A stretch of 64,000 bases of DNA from Pseudomonas sp. 10-1B (GCF_000935045.1 NZ_JYKS01000035.1:62001-126000); one strand, 5' to 3'; shown: positions 6,846 through 16,317, counted from the first letter of the stretch. Program-made: numbers and translations. Notes: a model not told the origin generated them from the letters alone.

Positions 6846-9083
6846 TCAGAACTTGCCGCTCAGGCTGACCAGGAAGCTGCGTGGCTCGCCATACAGGTTG
6901 CCATAGCCAGTCGAGGACACCGTGCTGTAATAGGTCTTGTCGAACAGGTTGTTGGCGTTCAGAGCCAGCGTCCAGTGCTCGTCCAGGTCATACGCGGCAC
7001 GTGCCGAGTAGATGGCGTAGCCGCTCTCGACGAACGAGTAGTCCAGCGACTCGCTGCCACCCAATGGCACCACGGTGCCCGATTCGCTGTGCTCGCTCTG
7101 GGCGATCACCCCGGCGCCAAGGCTCAGCGCTGGCAGGCGTTGGAAGCGATAATCGGTCCACAGCTTGAACAGGTGGCGGGGGGTATGGGTGCTGAAGCGG
7201 GCATCGCCGTCACGCTTGTTCTCGTTGGCGTTGTAGGTGTACCCCAACGCCACCTGCAGCCCCGGCATCACTTCGCCGTTCAGCTCGATTTCGAAACCCT
7301 GGCTCAGCTGATATCCATTGCCGACATAGCAGCAGGAAGTGACGGAGCCCCACTGACGTGGATAGTTGGGATCGATCTGGCCCTCGCCCTTTTTCTCGAT
7401 GCGATACAGGGCGAAGCTGGCCAGCAGCCGGCCATCGGCCAGTTCGCTCTTGATGCCGACTTCGTAGTTGGTGCCGGTCAACGGGTCCAGGGCCTTGCTG
7501 CCAGGTGGCGGGCCCTGCAGCAAGGTCGCCTGCGACTTGTAGATCTCGGCGTGGCTGGCATACAGGCTGGTGGTTTCGCTGAGGTCGTAGACGATGCCGT
7601 AGTACGGCACGAACTGGCGGTCCTCATCGATGGAGTTCAGCTTCTCGCCGTTGGCGCCGACGTACTCGGTGTCTTCCATGAGCGTGTAGCGGCCACCGAT
7701 GATCAGCGACAGGTCTTCCACGGGGCGGATACGCAGCGAGGTATAGGCGCCAGCTTTGCGTACATCGGTGCTGGTGTCGGGGAAGTTTTCCGCGGTGGGG
7801 AAGTGGCTCGGCAGGGTTGGCGAGAAGATCAGGTCGTCGTAGAGGAAGTTCCAGTAGCTGCCGCCACGGCTCTTGAGCTTGCTGCCATCCACCCCGACGG
7901 TCAGGTCGTGGACTTGGCCGAAGGCAGCGAACGAACCTTGCAGGTTCAGGTCCAGGGTGGTGTTGGTGGTACGGAAATCATGTTGGTTGTTCCACCATGA
8001 ACCGCCGGTGCCGGTGGCCGGGTCGATGGGGTTTTCCAGTTCCACCACGTTCTGCGCGTTGCGGTTGATGTTGTGGCGCACATTGGCCACGGCTTTCCAG
8101 TTGTCGCTCAGTTGCTGGTCCAGGCGGGCGAACACCGTAGTGTTCTCGATATCGTTCCAGCTCCATGGTGTGGTCAGGTTGGTGCTGCGAGACAGGCCCA
8201 GATCGCTGCCGTCGGAGAAGCGCCCCAGGGTGTTGCGCACGCCATTGAGGTCGTCACGCTGGTGGCTGGCTCCGAAGAACAGCAGGGTGTCGTCGCTGGC
8301 ATCGAGTTCGAACGAAACATAGTTGAGGTTGCGTTTCTTGTGGTCGTAGTCGACGAAGTTGTGCTTGTCCTCCAGCACACCCACATAGCGCCCGCGCAGG
8401 CGCCCGTCCATCGCCAGGGGGCCGGTCACATCGAATTCGCCGCGGTAGTTGTCCCAGCTACCGGCCGAGGTCAGGGTCTTGACCTGCGGCTGTGCCAGTG
8501 GGCGCTTGTAGCTGAAATTGATGACGCCGCCCGGTTCACCTGCGCCGTACAGGCCATCGGCACCCCGTAGCAGGCCGACGCTGTCGAACTGTGCAAGGTC
8601 TTCGTAACGGCTGCTGTCGAGCATGCTCGAGGTGGCGCCGCCTTCGTAGCGCACATCGTTGATTTCGAAGCCGCGTGACACATAGGTGTTCTTGGCCCAC
8701 GCCTCCTTGCGGGTGACGCCGGTCATCTGGTTCATCACCTGGTCCATGTTGCGCAATTGCTGGTCCTGCAGGCGCTGGTCGGTGATAACGGTCACCGACT
8801 GGGGGATCTCGCGCAGTTTCTGCGGGCCTTTGCCGCCCATGGTGGTGGTGCCCGGCGCGTAGCTGCCGGTGTTTTCCGTATTGGCGCCCAGCCATTGGCT
8901 TTCAATGTTGGTGGCGGACAGTTCCAGTGCGGGTGAGACTTGCTTGCCGCCTTCCTTGGCAGCCTCCTGTGTCGTCAGGTCCAGCGTTTCGGCGCGCAGG
9001 GCGCTAGTGGGCAATGCCGCGGCGACGCCGAGGCACAGGTGCAGCGACAGGGGAGACAGCCGGGTGAGACGGGCTTTGACCAT
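6846..9083 (-). CDS. TonB-dependent siderophore receptor
   Basis: A 745-residue outer-membrane receptor. An N-terminal signal peptide (MVKARLTRL...ALRA) is followed by a plug domain with IPQSVTVITDQRLQDQQ, MTGVTRKEAWAKNTYVSRGF and LLRGADGLYGAGEPGGVINF, all typical of siderophore receptors. The rest is a long beta-barrel ending in LVSLSGKF with a terminal phenylalanine. There is no complete signalling (STN) extension, so it should not act as a FecA-type transducer. An in-frame ATG five codons upstream (9098) is an alternative start. A predicted surface loop carries a Cys-Cys pair (SVTSCCYVGNGY). No biosynthetic or sigma genes are adjacent, so the siderophore, possibly a foreign one, cannot be identified. 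Confidence 0.9.
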   Translation of the reverse strand: MVKARLTRLSPLSLHLCLGVAAALPTSALRAETLDLTTQEAAKEGGKQVSPALELSATNIESQWLGANTENTGSYAPGTTTMGGKGPQKLREIPQSVTVITDQRLQDQQLRNMDQVMNQMTGVTRKEAWAKNTYVSRGFEINDVRYEGGATSSMLDSSRYEDLAQFDSVGLLRGADGLYGAGEPGGVINFSYKRPLAQPQVKTLTSAGSWDNYRGEFDVTGPLAMDGRLRGRYVGVLEDKHNFVDYDHKKRNLNYVSFELDASDDTLLFFGASHQRDDLNGVRNTLGRFSDGSDLGLSRSTNLTTPWSWNDIENTTVFARLDQQLSDNWKAVANVRHNINRNAQNVVELENPIDPATGTGGSWWNNQHDFRTTNTTLDLNLQGSFAAFGQVHDLTVGVDGSKLKSRGGSYWNFLYDDLIFSPTLPSHFPTAENFPDTSTDVRKAGAYTSLRIRPVEDLSLIIGGRYTLMEDTEYVGANGEKLNSIDEDRQFVPYYGIVYDLSETTSLYASHAEIYKSQATLLQGPPPGSKALDPLTGTNYEVGIKSELADGRLLASFALYRIEKKGEGQIDPNYPRQWGSVTSCCYVGNGYQLSQGFEIELNGEVMPGLQVALGYTYNANENKRDGDARFSTHTPRHLFKLWTDYRFQRLPALSLGAGVIAQSEHSESGTVVPLGGSESLDYSFVESGYAIYSARAAYDLDEHWTLALNANNLFDKTYYSTVSSTGYGNLYGEPRSFLVSLSGKF

Positions 9084-9099
9084 GAAAACGGCATCCAAG

Positions 9100-9140
9100 T
9101 GGTAATTATTTTCGGATGCGAATTATTTACAATTGGTTGT
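9100..9140 (-). promoter_or_regulatory. AT-rich leader of the TonB receptor, possible Fur region
   Basis: The sequence just upstream of the receptor start is AT-rich and contains two copies of AATTATTT about 17 bases apart (around 9107 and 9121), giving an imperfect AATTATT/AATAATT dyad. It loosely resembles an iron-regulated operator, but the match to the Fur consensus is poor. Confidence 0.3.
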
Positions 9141-9190
9141 GGTTTTCAATACACAAGATGAAATATTTTTACAATTGTTGACATGGCCGC

Positions 9191-9222
9191 AGAAAAAAAG
9201 GGCTCGTTCAGTAACCGAGCCC
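9191..9222 (-). terminator. Intrinsic terminator of the RND efflux operon
   Basis: On the minus strand GGGCTCGG...CGAGCCC forms a stem that is followed by TTTTTTTCT. It sits 25 bases past the stop of the outer-membrane channel gene, so it closes the efflux operon. Confidence 0.85.
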
Positions 9223-9247
9223 AAAGGGAGGAAGGGTAAAGCAGGTT

Positions 9248-10654
9248 CTAGAGGCTTACAGGTACATCCGCCTCGCCGCCACCAAGCGCTTTGTAAAGTG
9301 AAATCAGGTTGTTGATCCTTGCCAGTTTCACCGTGATCAGGTCCTGTTCGGCGCTGAACAGATTTCTCTGTGCATCCAGGGTATTGAGAAACGTATCGAC
9401 CCCTTCGCGATAACGGCTGTTGGCCAGCGCATAGCTTTTGCCGTTGGCCTGTACGCGCTTGTGTTCGGCAACCACTTGCGCATCCAGGTAGGACTTCGCC
9501 ACCAACCCATCAGAGACCTCGCGGAACGCGGTCTGGATGGCCTTCTGGTAGTTCGCGACCTCGATCGAGGATTGAACCTTGGCTACATCGAGGTTCGCCT
9601 TGTTCCGGCCATGGTTGAAGATCGGAATATTGATCGACGGTATGAACGACCACGCGCCTTGCCCGCCGGCGAACAGCTCACCCAGTTGGGCGCTGGCCGA
9701 ACCGGCCGAGGCGGTCAGGGTGATGCTTGGGAAAAACGCCGCACGGGCTGCCCCCACGTTTGCATTGGCAGCCTTGAGCTGGTGTTCCGCGGCGAGAATG
9801 TCGGGGCGGGCCGTCAGAAGTTGCGACGGCACGCCGGCCGGTAGATCTTCCTGCAGCTTCAGCTGGTCCAGCTCGACGGCTGCGAATGCGGCCTCGGGCA
9901 GTGGTTTGCCGACCAGCAGCACCAGTGCGTTCTTGTCCTGTTCGACAAGGCGCTGATAGCGAGCCTGGGCCGACTCGGCGGTCCTGACCGTGCTTTCGGC
10001 CTGGCTCAGGTCAAGCTCGGTCGCGACTTCGTGGTCATAGCTGCTCATGACCAGGTGGTAGCTTTGCTGCTGGCTTGCCAGGGTGCGCTGCGCGATGGCA
10101 AGGAGTTGCTGGTCTGCCTGGAGTTGGTAGTAAGCCGACGCCACCTCTGCGATCAATGCCAGTTTGGCGCTGCGCTTGGCCTCGATAGTAGAGAAATAGG
10201 TTTCCAGCGCCTGTTGGTTCAAGCTGCGCACACGGCCGAAAAAGTCCAGCTCATAGGAGGTGAAGCCCAACCCGGCGCTATAGGTATGCGTGGTTTCTGC
10301 CTGGCCGGTGCTACTCAGGTCCTGAGGTAGCCGTTGACTGCTGCCTGCGCCAGTTGCATTGATCGACGGCAGCAAGTCCGAGCGCTGGATGCGGTACAGT
10401 GCCTGCGCACGCTCAATGTTCAGGGCCGCGACGCGGTAGTCCCGGTTGTTCTCCAGCGCCTCCTGAATCAAAGCCTGCAGCCCTTGGCTCTGGAAGAATT
10501 GCTGCCAGGTCACGACCGCGCCGTCATCCGGCGCAGGTACGCTATAGGCAGGGGCGACAGGCGCTGATGGTCGCTCGTACTTGGGTATCAGCGAACAACC
10601 GCTGACCGACAGTAACGCAAGCGTCACCGCTGCATGGAGTAGTTTCTTTTTCAT
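9248..10654 (-). CDS. RND efflux outer-membrane channel lipoprotein (OprM/TtgC family)
   Basis: A 468-residue outer-membrane factor. The lipobox is VSGC with Cys20, followed by SLIPKYERPSAPV, which is typical of OprM/TtgC/TtgI proteins. Two OEP repeats are seen: the first contains ALENNRDYRVAALNIERAQALY and SYELDFFGRVRSLN, the second LTARPDILAAEHQLKAANANVGAARAAFFPSI. It ends LISLYKALGGGEADVPVSL. Its ATG overlaps the stop of the upstream inner-membrane pump gene by four bases. It is the last gene of the operon and is followed by a clear terminator. Substrates are probably solvents, aromatics or antibiotics by analogy with the family. Confidence 0.92.
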   Translation of the reverse strand: MKKKLLHAAVTLALLSVSGCSLIPKYERPSAPVAPAYSVPAPDDGAVVTWQQFFQSQGLQALIQEALENNRDYRVAALNIERAQALYRIQRSDLLPSINATGAGSSQRLPQDLSSTGQAETTHTYSAGLGFTSYELDFFGRVRSLNQQALETYFSTIEAKRSAKLALIAEVASAYYQLQADQQLLAIAQRTLASQQQSYHLVMSSYDHEVATELDLSQAESTVRTAESAQARYQRLVEQDKNALVLLVGKPLPEAAFAAVELDQLKLQEDLPAGVPSQLLTARPDILAAEHQLKAANANVGAARAAFFPSITLTASAGSASAQLGELFAGGQGAWSFIPSINIPIFNHGRNKANLDVAKVQSSIEVANYQKAIQTAFREVSDGLVAKSYLDAQVVAEHKRVQANGKSYALANSRYREGVDTFLNTLDAQRNLFSAEQDLITVKLARINNLISLYKALGGGEADVPVSL

Positions 10655-13600
10655 GCATTTGCCTCGTGCGAGTCGGATGCGTCGGCGTGTTTCACACGTT
10701 TCTTGACGAAGAGTTGGCAGATCACCACGTAGAACATTGGCACGAAGAACACCGCCAGGAAGGTCGCGGTGATCATGCCGCCGATCACGCCGGTACCGAT
10801 GGAGTGCTGGCTTCCGGAACCTGCACCGTTGGAGATCGCCAGGGGCAGCACCCCCAGCATGAAGGCCAGAGAGGTCATGATGATCGGTCGCAGACGCAAG
10901 CGTGCGGCTTCGATGGCGGCATCCACCAGTGGTTTGCCCTGTTCCTCATGCAGCGCCTTGGCGAACTCGACGATCAGAATGGCGTTCTTCGCCGAAAGGC
11001 CCACGGTGGTCAGCAGGCCGACCTGGAAGAACACATCGTTCGACAGGCCACGGCCCAGGGTCGCGATGAGCGCGCCGATCACACCCAGCGGTACCACCAT
11101 CATGACCGCTACGGGGACCGACCAGCTTTCATACAGCGCCGCCAGGCACAGGAACACGATCAGGATCGACAGCGCATACAGCGCGCCCGACTGAGAACCT
11201 GACAGGCGTTCCTCGTACGAGATACCGGTGAACTGCAGGCCGATGCCATCGGGTAGCTGTTTTTCGATCTCCTCTACCGCATCCATTGCATCACCCGAGC
11301 TGTAGCCCAAGGCCGGTTCCCCTTGGATCTGCACGGCTGGCACACCGTTGTAGCGCTCCAGCTTCGGCGAGCCGTAGGTCCAGTTGCCACTGGCGAACGA
11401 GGAGAACTTGACCATCTCTCCCTTGGCGTTGCGCACGTACCACTTCTCGAAGTCTTCAGGAGAGATACGCGATTGAATCTCGCCCTGGACGTAGACTTTC
11501 TTGACACGCCCACGATCGACGAAGTCGTTCACGTAGGCCGAGCCCCACGCGGTACTCATCGTCTCGTTGATGTCGGCGATGCTGACCTGCAGCGCACGGG
11601 CCTTTTCGTTGTCGATCCTGACTTGATATTGCGGCTCGTCATTCAGGCCATTGGGCCGTACGTTCATCAGGCGCGGGTCTTTGGCGGCAAGTGCCAGGAA
11701 CTGGTCACGCGCTTCCATCAGGCGCGTATGGCCGAGGCCGGAACGGTCCTGCAGGAACATGTCGAAGCCCTTGGCATTGCCCAGCTCGAGAATGGCCGGC
11801 GGCACGATCGCGATCACGTTGCCATCCTTGATCTGCGCTGCACGTGCCTGGATACGCTTGGCCAGCGAGAAGATCGAGGTATCGTCGCCGCTGCGTTCTT
11901 CCCAGGCTTTCAGGCCAATGAACAGCATCCCCGAGTTCTGCCCGCGACCGGCGAAGTTGAAGCCGTTGACGGTATAGGCAGACTCCACCACAGCGGTTTC
12001 TTTCGTGAGCAGATAGTCGCGCATTTCGTCGAGCACGGCCTGGTTGCGCTCGGCACTGGCGTTGGGCGGCATCTGCACCTGGACCACCATGGTGCCCTGG
12101 TCCTCGTCGGGGAGAAACGCGGTAGGAATGCGATTGAACAACAGCACCACGCCCCCCACCACGCACAGGTAGATCACCAGGAACAGGCCTTTGCGTCCGA
12201 GGATGCCGGCCACCCCGGACTGGTAGCGGTCCGCGTTGCGCTCGAACATTCTGTTGAACCAGCCGAAGAAGCCTTTCTTCTCCAGGTGGGCGTGGTCGAC
12301 AGGCTTGAGGATGGTCGCGCACAAGGCCGGGGTGAAGATCAGCGCCACCACCACCGACAGTGCCATCGCCGAGACGATGGTGATCGAGAACTGCCGGTAG
12401 ATGATCCCGGTCGCCCCGCCGAAAAACGCCATGGGCACGAATACGGCCGACAGGACCATGGCGATGCCGACCAGGGCACCCTGGATCTCGCCCATCGACT
12501 GGCGGGTGGCCTCCTTGGGTGACAGCCTCTTTTCTACCATGAGCCGTTCGACGTTCTCGACCACCACGATCGCATCGTCGACCAGCAAGCCGATGGCCAG
12601 CACCATGCCGAACATGGTCAAGGTATTGATGGTGAAGCCGAACGCCGCCAGCACGCCAAAGGTGCCGAGCAACACGACCGGTACCGCCAAGGTTGGAATC
12701 AGCGTCGCCCGGAAGTTCTGCATGAACAGATACATCACCAGGAACACCAGCAGGATCCCTTCGAACAAGGTTTTCACCACCTCGTGAATCGAGGCGGAAA
12801 CCACCGGCGAGGTGTCGTAAGGGAATACTACTTTGAGGCCCTTGGGCAGGTAGGGCTCGATCTCCGCCACGGTCTGGCGCACGGCCTTGACGGTTTCCAG
12901 GAGGTTGGCGCCGGTTGCCAGGCGCAGGGCGATGGCCGCAGCAGGCTTGCCGTTATAGCTGCCGGATATCGAGAAGTTCTCGGCGCCCAGGCCCACTTGC
13001 GCAACATCCTTGACCCGCACTTGCGAACCGTCCGGGTTGACCTTCAGCAAGATCTCGCGGAACTGCTCGGCCGTCTGCATGCGCGAGGTGCCGAGGATCG
13101 TGGCGTTGAGCTGCACACCCTTGCGCGTGGGCAGCCCACCGAGCGAGCCCGAGGAAATCTGTACGTTTTCCGCCTGCACAGCGTTGATGACGTCTTGTGG
13201 CGTCAGTTGGTAGCTCAGCAGTTTCTCGGGGTCGACCCAGATACGCATCGCATACTGGGCACCGAGCATCAGGTAGTCGCCAACACCTTTGGTACGGGTG
13301 ATGGGGTCCTTCATGTTGGAGACGATGAAGTTGCCGATGTCGAAGTCGTCCATCGAGCCGTCTTCGGAGTAGAGGCCCACGATCAGCATGAAGTTGACCT
13401 GGTACTTGGCTACCCGCAGGCCTTGCTTCTGAACCTCCTGGGGTAATAGCGGGGTGGCCAGCTGGAGCTTGTTCTGCACCTGCACCTGGGCGATGTCGGC
13501 ATCGGTCCCTTGGTCGAAGGTGACGATGATGCTCAGGCTGCCATCGCTGTTGCTCTCGGAGGTGATGTAGCGCAACCCGTCGAGGTTGTTGAGCTGTTGC

Positions 13601-13797
13601 TCGATGACCTGCACCACGGTGTCTTGCACGGTTTGCGCCGAGGCCCCGGGATAGGTGACCGTGACGATGATGGCCGGGGCGGCAATGTTGGGGTACTGGT
13701 TGACGGGCAGTTTCAGAATCGACAGCGCGCCTGCCAGCATCAGCACGATGGCGATCACCCAGGCAAAGATCGGCCTGTTGATGAAGAAGTTAGACAT
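10651..13797 (-). CDS. RND efflux inner-membrane transporter (TtgB/TtgE/TtgH, AcrB family)
   Basis: A 1048-residue HAE1-type proton-drug antiporter that starts MSNFFINRPIFAWVIAIVLM. The proton-relay aspartate pair is visible in GLLVDDAIVVVENVERL, the first large periplasmic loop follows the first helix, and the C-terminal transmembrane block contains VGLSAKNAILIVEFAK. The length equals that of TtgB/TtgH proteins. A longer upstream frame to 13977 was discarded because it overlaps the membrane-fusion gene. It lies between the membrane-fusion gene (38-base gap) and the channel gene (4-base overlap). With the TtgV/TtgT-like regulator divergent, the closest known systems by memory are TtgDEF, TtgGHI and SrpABC of solvent-tolerant P. 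putida; which one cannot be settled by eye. Confidence 0.95.
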   Translation of the reverse strand: MSNFFINRPIFAWVIAIVLMLAGALSILKLPVNQYPNIAAPAIIVTVTYPGASAQTVQDTVVQVIEQQLNNLDGLRYITSESNSDGSLSIIVTFDQGTDADIAQVQVQNKLQLATPLLPQEVQKQGLRVAKYQVNFMLIVGLYSEDGSMDDFDIGNFIVSNMKDPITRTKGVGDYLMLGAQYAMRIWVDPEKLLSYQLTPQDVINAVQAENVQISSGSLGGLPTRKGVQLNATILGTSRMQTAEQFREILLKVNPDGSQVRVKDVAQVGLGAENFSISGSYNGKPAAAIALRLATGANLLETVKAVRQTVAEIEPYLPKGLKVVFPYDTSPVVSASIHEVVKTLFEGILLVFLVMYLFMQNFRATLIPTLAVPVVLLGTFGVLAAFGFTINTLTMFGMVLAIGLLVDDAIVVVENVERLMVEKRLSPKEATRQSMGEIQGALVGIAMVLSAVFVPMAFFGGATGIIYRQFSITIVSAMALSVVVALIFTPALCATILKPVDHAHLEKKGFFGWFNRMFERNADRYQSGVAGILGRKGLFLVIYLCVVGGVVLLFNRIPTAFLPDEDQGTMVVQVQMPPNASAERNQAVLDEMRDYLLTKETAVVESAYTVNGFNFAGRGQNSGMLFIGLKAWEERSGDDTSIFSLAKRIQARAAQIKDGNVIAIVPPAILELGNAKGFDMFLQDRSGLGHTRLMEARDQFLALAAKDPRLMNVRPNGLNDEPQYQVRIDNEKARALQVSIADINETMSTAWGSAYVNDFVDRGRVKKVYVQGEIQSRISPEDFEKWYVRNAKGEMVKFSSFASGNWTYGSPKLERYNGVPAVQIQGEPALGYSSGDAMDAVEEIEKQLPDGIGLQFTGISYEERLSGSQSGALYALSILIVFLCLAALYESWSVPVAVMMVVPLGVIGALIATLGRGLSNDVFFQVGLLTTVGLSAKNAILIVEFAKALHEEQGKPLVDAAIEAARLRLRPIIMTSLAFMLGVLPLAISNGAGSGSQHSIGTGVIGGMITATFLAVFFVPMFYVVICQLFVKKRVKHADASDSHEANA

Positions 13798-13835
13798 TGA
13801 TAGGTATTCCTTCGCTACGAAAGCCGCTCGTGCTG

Positions 13836-14957
13836 CTATTGGGCAGCGCTCGCCATCGCCGGGTTGGGTTGAATGTTGCGCGCGGCGACCGCAGTGACCT
13901 GGATCCCGTCCTTGACGCGCTGCACGCCTTCGGTAATGACCCGATCCCCGGCCTGCAGGCCTGATCCCACCAGCCATTCATTGCCCAGCGTGCGCAGCAC
14001 TTGCACTTCCCGCAGCAGCGCCTTGTCGCCGTTGTCCAGCACGAAGGCCGTGGCCTGGCCCTTCAGGTCGCGGGCGATACCTTGCTGGGGCACGAGCACC
14101 GCGTTGTCCCGCACACCCTCGGTCAAGGTCGCATGCACGAACATGCCTGGCAGCAGGGTGTTTTCCGGGTTGGGGAATGCCGCCCGGATGGTCACGGCGC
14201 CAGTCGTGGGGTCGACCGTCACTTCGGAAAACTTCATGGCGCCAGAGTGGCCATAGAGCGAGCCATCTTCGAGTTTCAGCTCGACCTTGGCCTGCTCAGG
14301 GCCTGCCAGGGTGAGTTCCCCGCGCGCCATTTCGCCGCGCAGCCTCAGCAGGTCGACCGAAGCCTGGGTCACGTCCACATAGATCGGATCAAGCTGATGA
14401 ATGGACGCCAGTGCCTCGGCCTGGTTCTGGCTGACCAAGGCACCTTCGGTGACGGCAGAGCGACTGATCCGGCCATCGATCGGGGCCAGCACCTTGGTGT
14501 ACTCCAGGTTGATCTGCGCCATCCGCAGGTCTGCCTGCGCCTGTTCTGCCGCAGCAACGGCATCGTCGTACTGCTGGCGGCTGATGGCGCGGCTTTCGAC
14601 CAGGTGCTGGTAGCGCCGTGCCAGGTTGCTGGTGGTCTTCAGGGTGGCTTGCGCCTTGTCCACGGCCGCCTGATAGGTCGAGGGGTCGATCTGGTAGAGC
14701 TGCTGCCCCTTTTTCACCACCGCGCCTTCAGCGAACAAGCGCTTCTGGATGATGCCGCTGACCTGTGGGCGTACCTCGGCCACGCGAAATGCCGAGGTAC
14801 GCCCGGGCAGATCGCTGCTGAGCAACACGCTTTGCGCCTGCAAGGTGACATAGCCAACCTCGGGTGGCTTGGCTGCGGCCGCGGTCTCCTGGTCCTTGCA
14901 CGCGGACAAAGCCAGCATGGCCATGGGCAGCGCACACAAAAGCTGTCGACGTCTCAT
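13836..14957 (-). CDS. RND efflux periplasmic membrane-fusion lipoprotein (TtgA/TtgD/TtgG family)
   Basis: A 373-residue adaptor with lipobox LSAC (Cys20). The order is typical: beta-barrel strand entry (PGRTSAFRVAEVRPQVSGII), lipoyl half-motif, an alpha-hairpin coiled coil with ISRQQYDDAVAAAEQAQADL, the second lipoyl half (YTKVLAPIDGRISRS), and a membrane-proximal domain ending in GVQRVKDGIQV. The ATG at 14957 was chosen because the lipoprotein signal begins there (MRRRQLLCALPMAMLALSAC). It is the first gene of the operon, read away from the divergent IclR-type repressor with about 200 bases in between. Confidence 0.93.
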   Translation of the reverse strand: MRRRQLLCALPMAMLALSACKDQETAAAAKPPEVGYVTLQAQSVLLSSDLPGRTSAFRVAEVRPQVSGIIQKRLFAEGAVVKKGQQLYQIDPSTYQAAVDKAQATLKTTSNLARRYQHLVESRAISRQQYDDAVAAAEQAQADLRMAQINLEYTKVLAPIDGRISRSAVTEGALVSQNQAEALASIHQLDPIYVDVTQASVDLLRLRGEMARGELTLAGPEQAKVELKLEDGSLYGHSGAMKFSEVTVDPTTGAVTIRAAFPNPENTLLPGMFVHATLTEGVRDNAVLVPQQGIARDLKGQATAFVLDNGDKALLREVQVLRTLGNEWLVGSGLQAGDRVITEGVQRVKDGIQVTAVAARNIQPNPAMASAAQ

Positions 14958-15005
14958 TTTCAACTTTTCCTCCTCAGAACATGCACGTGACCGCCTGGTG
15001 ACGGT

Positions 15006-15050
15006 CATCGAAAATATTAACCACGATACGATTCGCTGTATCATAATGCG
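15006..15050. promoter_or_regulatory. Divergent promoter/operator between pump operon and IclR regulator
   Basis: An inverted repeat GATAC-GATTCGCT-GTATC lies at 15025-15042. It overlaps a possible regulator promoter (TTAACC, 16 bases, TATCAT) on the plus strand and sits immediately upstream of a possible -10 (TAATAT at about 15013-15018) for the pump operon on the minus strand. TtgV-type repressors are known to bind operators that cover both divergent promoters. The exact operator is inferred. Confidence 0.45.
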
Positions 15051-15161
15051 GTGCATCTGAGCCAGGCAAGGCAGAAAGTGAAACGACCACTCGGCAGAAG
15101 GCGATGTAGAATCGCCGCCATTGAGGAATGCACAGGGCTGCGGCCCGTGATGGGAAGGCTT

Positions 15162-15932
15162 ATGAGTGACGAGATCGATAAAGACGGCGAGGGCAGGGCA
15201 GGGGGTATCCAGGTTATCGCCCGGGCCAGCGCCATCATGCGCACGCTGGGCGCCAATCCGAAGGGCCTGTCGCTGGCCGCGATTGCTCAGGAGGTTGGCC
15301 TGGCGCGCTCCACTGTGCAGCGCATCGTTGCCGCGCTGGAAGACGAAGCACTGGTGGAGCCGGCCCGCCCTGGCAATGGCTTTCGTCTGGGGCCAGCGCT
15401 GGCGCAACTGATCCACCAGAGCCACCGGGACATCATTTCGATTGCGCGCCGCTCATTGGAGGCTTTGTGCAATGAAGTGCAGGAGAGCGTCACGCTGTCC
15501 TGCATCAGCGGCAATCAGATCGCGGTCATCGACCGGGTGATTGCCGAGCGCGAACTGCGCGTGGTGTTTCCCATGGGCCAGTCGATGCAGATGCATGCCA
15601 CTGCGGATGGCAAGGCGTTGCTGTCGACACTGAGCGATGGGCAGGTGCGCGAGCTGTTCCCCGAGCCCCTGGCGAAGCTGACCGACACCACCCTGAACCT
15701 CGATCAGTTGCTGGCCGAGTTGGCGACCATCCGCAGAACCGGGATTGCCATCGACAATCAGGAGCACACCAGCGGGATCAGTGCCTGCTGCACGCTGATC
15801 CCGACGTTCATGGGCCCGCATGCGGTGGCGATCGTTGCCCCCACAGCGCGATTCGCCAAGCACTCCGAGCAATTGATCGATGCGCTGGTTAAATGCAAGG
15901 CGTCCATTTCGCAGTTGGCGGGCGGCGGATAA
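15162..15932 (+). CDS. IclR-family repressor, TtgV/TtgT/SrpS-like
   Basis: A 256-residue IclR-type regulator. The first 60 residues (DKDGEGRAGGIQVIARA, then LSLAAIAQEVGLARSTVQRI with the winged helix-turn-helix) are strikingly like what I remember of TtgV, the multidrug-binding repressor of the TtgGHI pump. The effector domain (about 90-250) follows with VFPMGQSMQMHATADGKALL. The ATG at 15162 follows GGGAAGGCTT, a good ribosome binding site; an ATG four codons earlier is possible. It is divergent from the pump operon, the usual arrangement for TtgV and TtgT. No TtgW-like second regulator follows. It is expected to release the divergent promoters on binding aromatic or solvent effectors. Confidence 0.88.
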   Translation: MSDEIDKDGEGRAGGIQVIARASAIMRTLGANPKGLSLAAIAQEVGLARSTVQRIVAALEDEALVEPARPGNGFRLGPALAQLIHQSHRDIISIARRSLEALCNEVQESVTLSCISGNQIAVIDRVIAERELRVVFPMGQSMQMHATADGKALLSTLSDGQVRELFPEPLAKLTDTTLNLDQLLAELATIRRTGIAIDNQEHTSGISACCTLIPTFMGPHAVAIVAPTARFAKHSEQLIDALVKCKASISQLAGGG

Positions 15933-16024
15933 CGTTTCGAGAAAGCATTAGCGACCGGTACAAGCGTGCCAGTCGACTACACTGATGGGTATCGAACGTT
16001 TTACCCCCTTTTTCAACGTTCGAT

Positions 16025-16053
16025 GAAAGCCCGCCATGGCGGGCTTTCCTTTT
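16025..16053 (+). terminator. Intrinsic terminator after the IclR regulator
   Basis: GAAAGCCCGCC-ATG-GCGGGCTTTC is a near-perfect stem with a tiny loop, followed by CTTTT. It lies 92 bases past the regulator stop. Confidence 0.85.
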
Positions 16054-16317
16054 GCGGTGTTTCTTTTTCCCTCGGGTGATTAGAAGGTTCTTCGACTCAT
16101 ACAAGCTTCGGCGTCGATTTTTCAAATACGTTTCATCAGTCCACCTGAACAAGCGCATTGTTGGCGCATTTCAGGAAACTAATAGTAGCTATGGCTGCAT
16201 TGGCCCACCCCCCGAATTGAACTGGTTTACGGGCAAGTTCCGTGGTGGCAAAGTGGAATTATCTAGCATAGTATGCTCTGGATGATCCGTTTTCTCCCGG
16301 TTTAGAAGGGTAGCCCC
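16054..16317 (+). other. Intergenic leader of the GGDEF gene
   Basis: This stretch is distinctly richer in A and T than the surroundings and has no supported gene. It contains a perfect 13-base palindrome AGCATA-G-TATGCT at 16265-16277, about 40 bases before the GGDEF start, which could be an operator. No convincing -35/-10 pair could be assigned. Confidence 0.4.
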
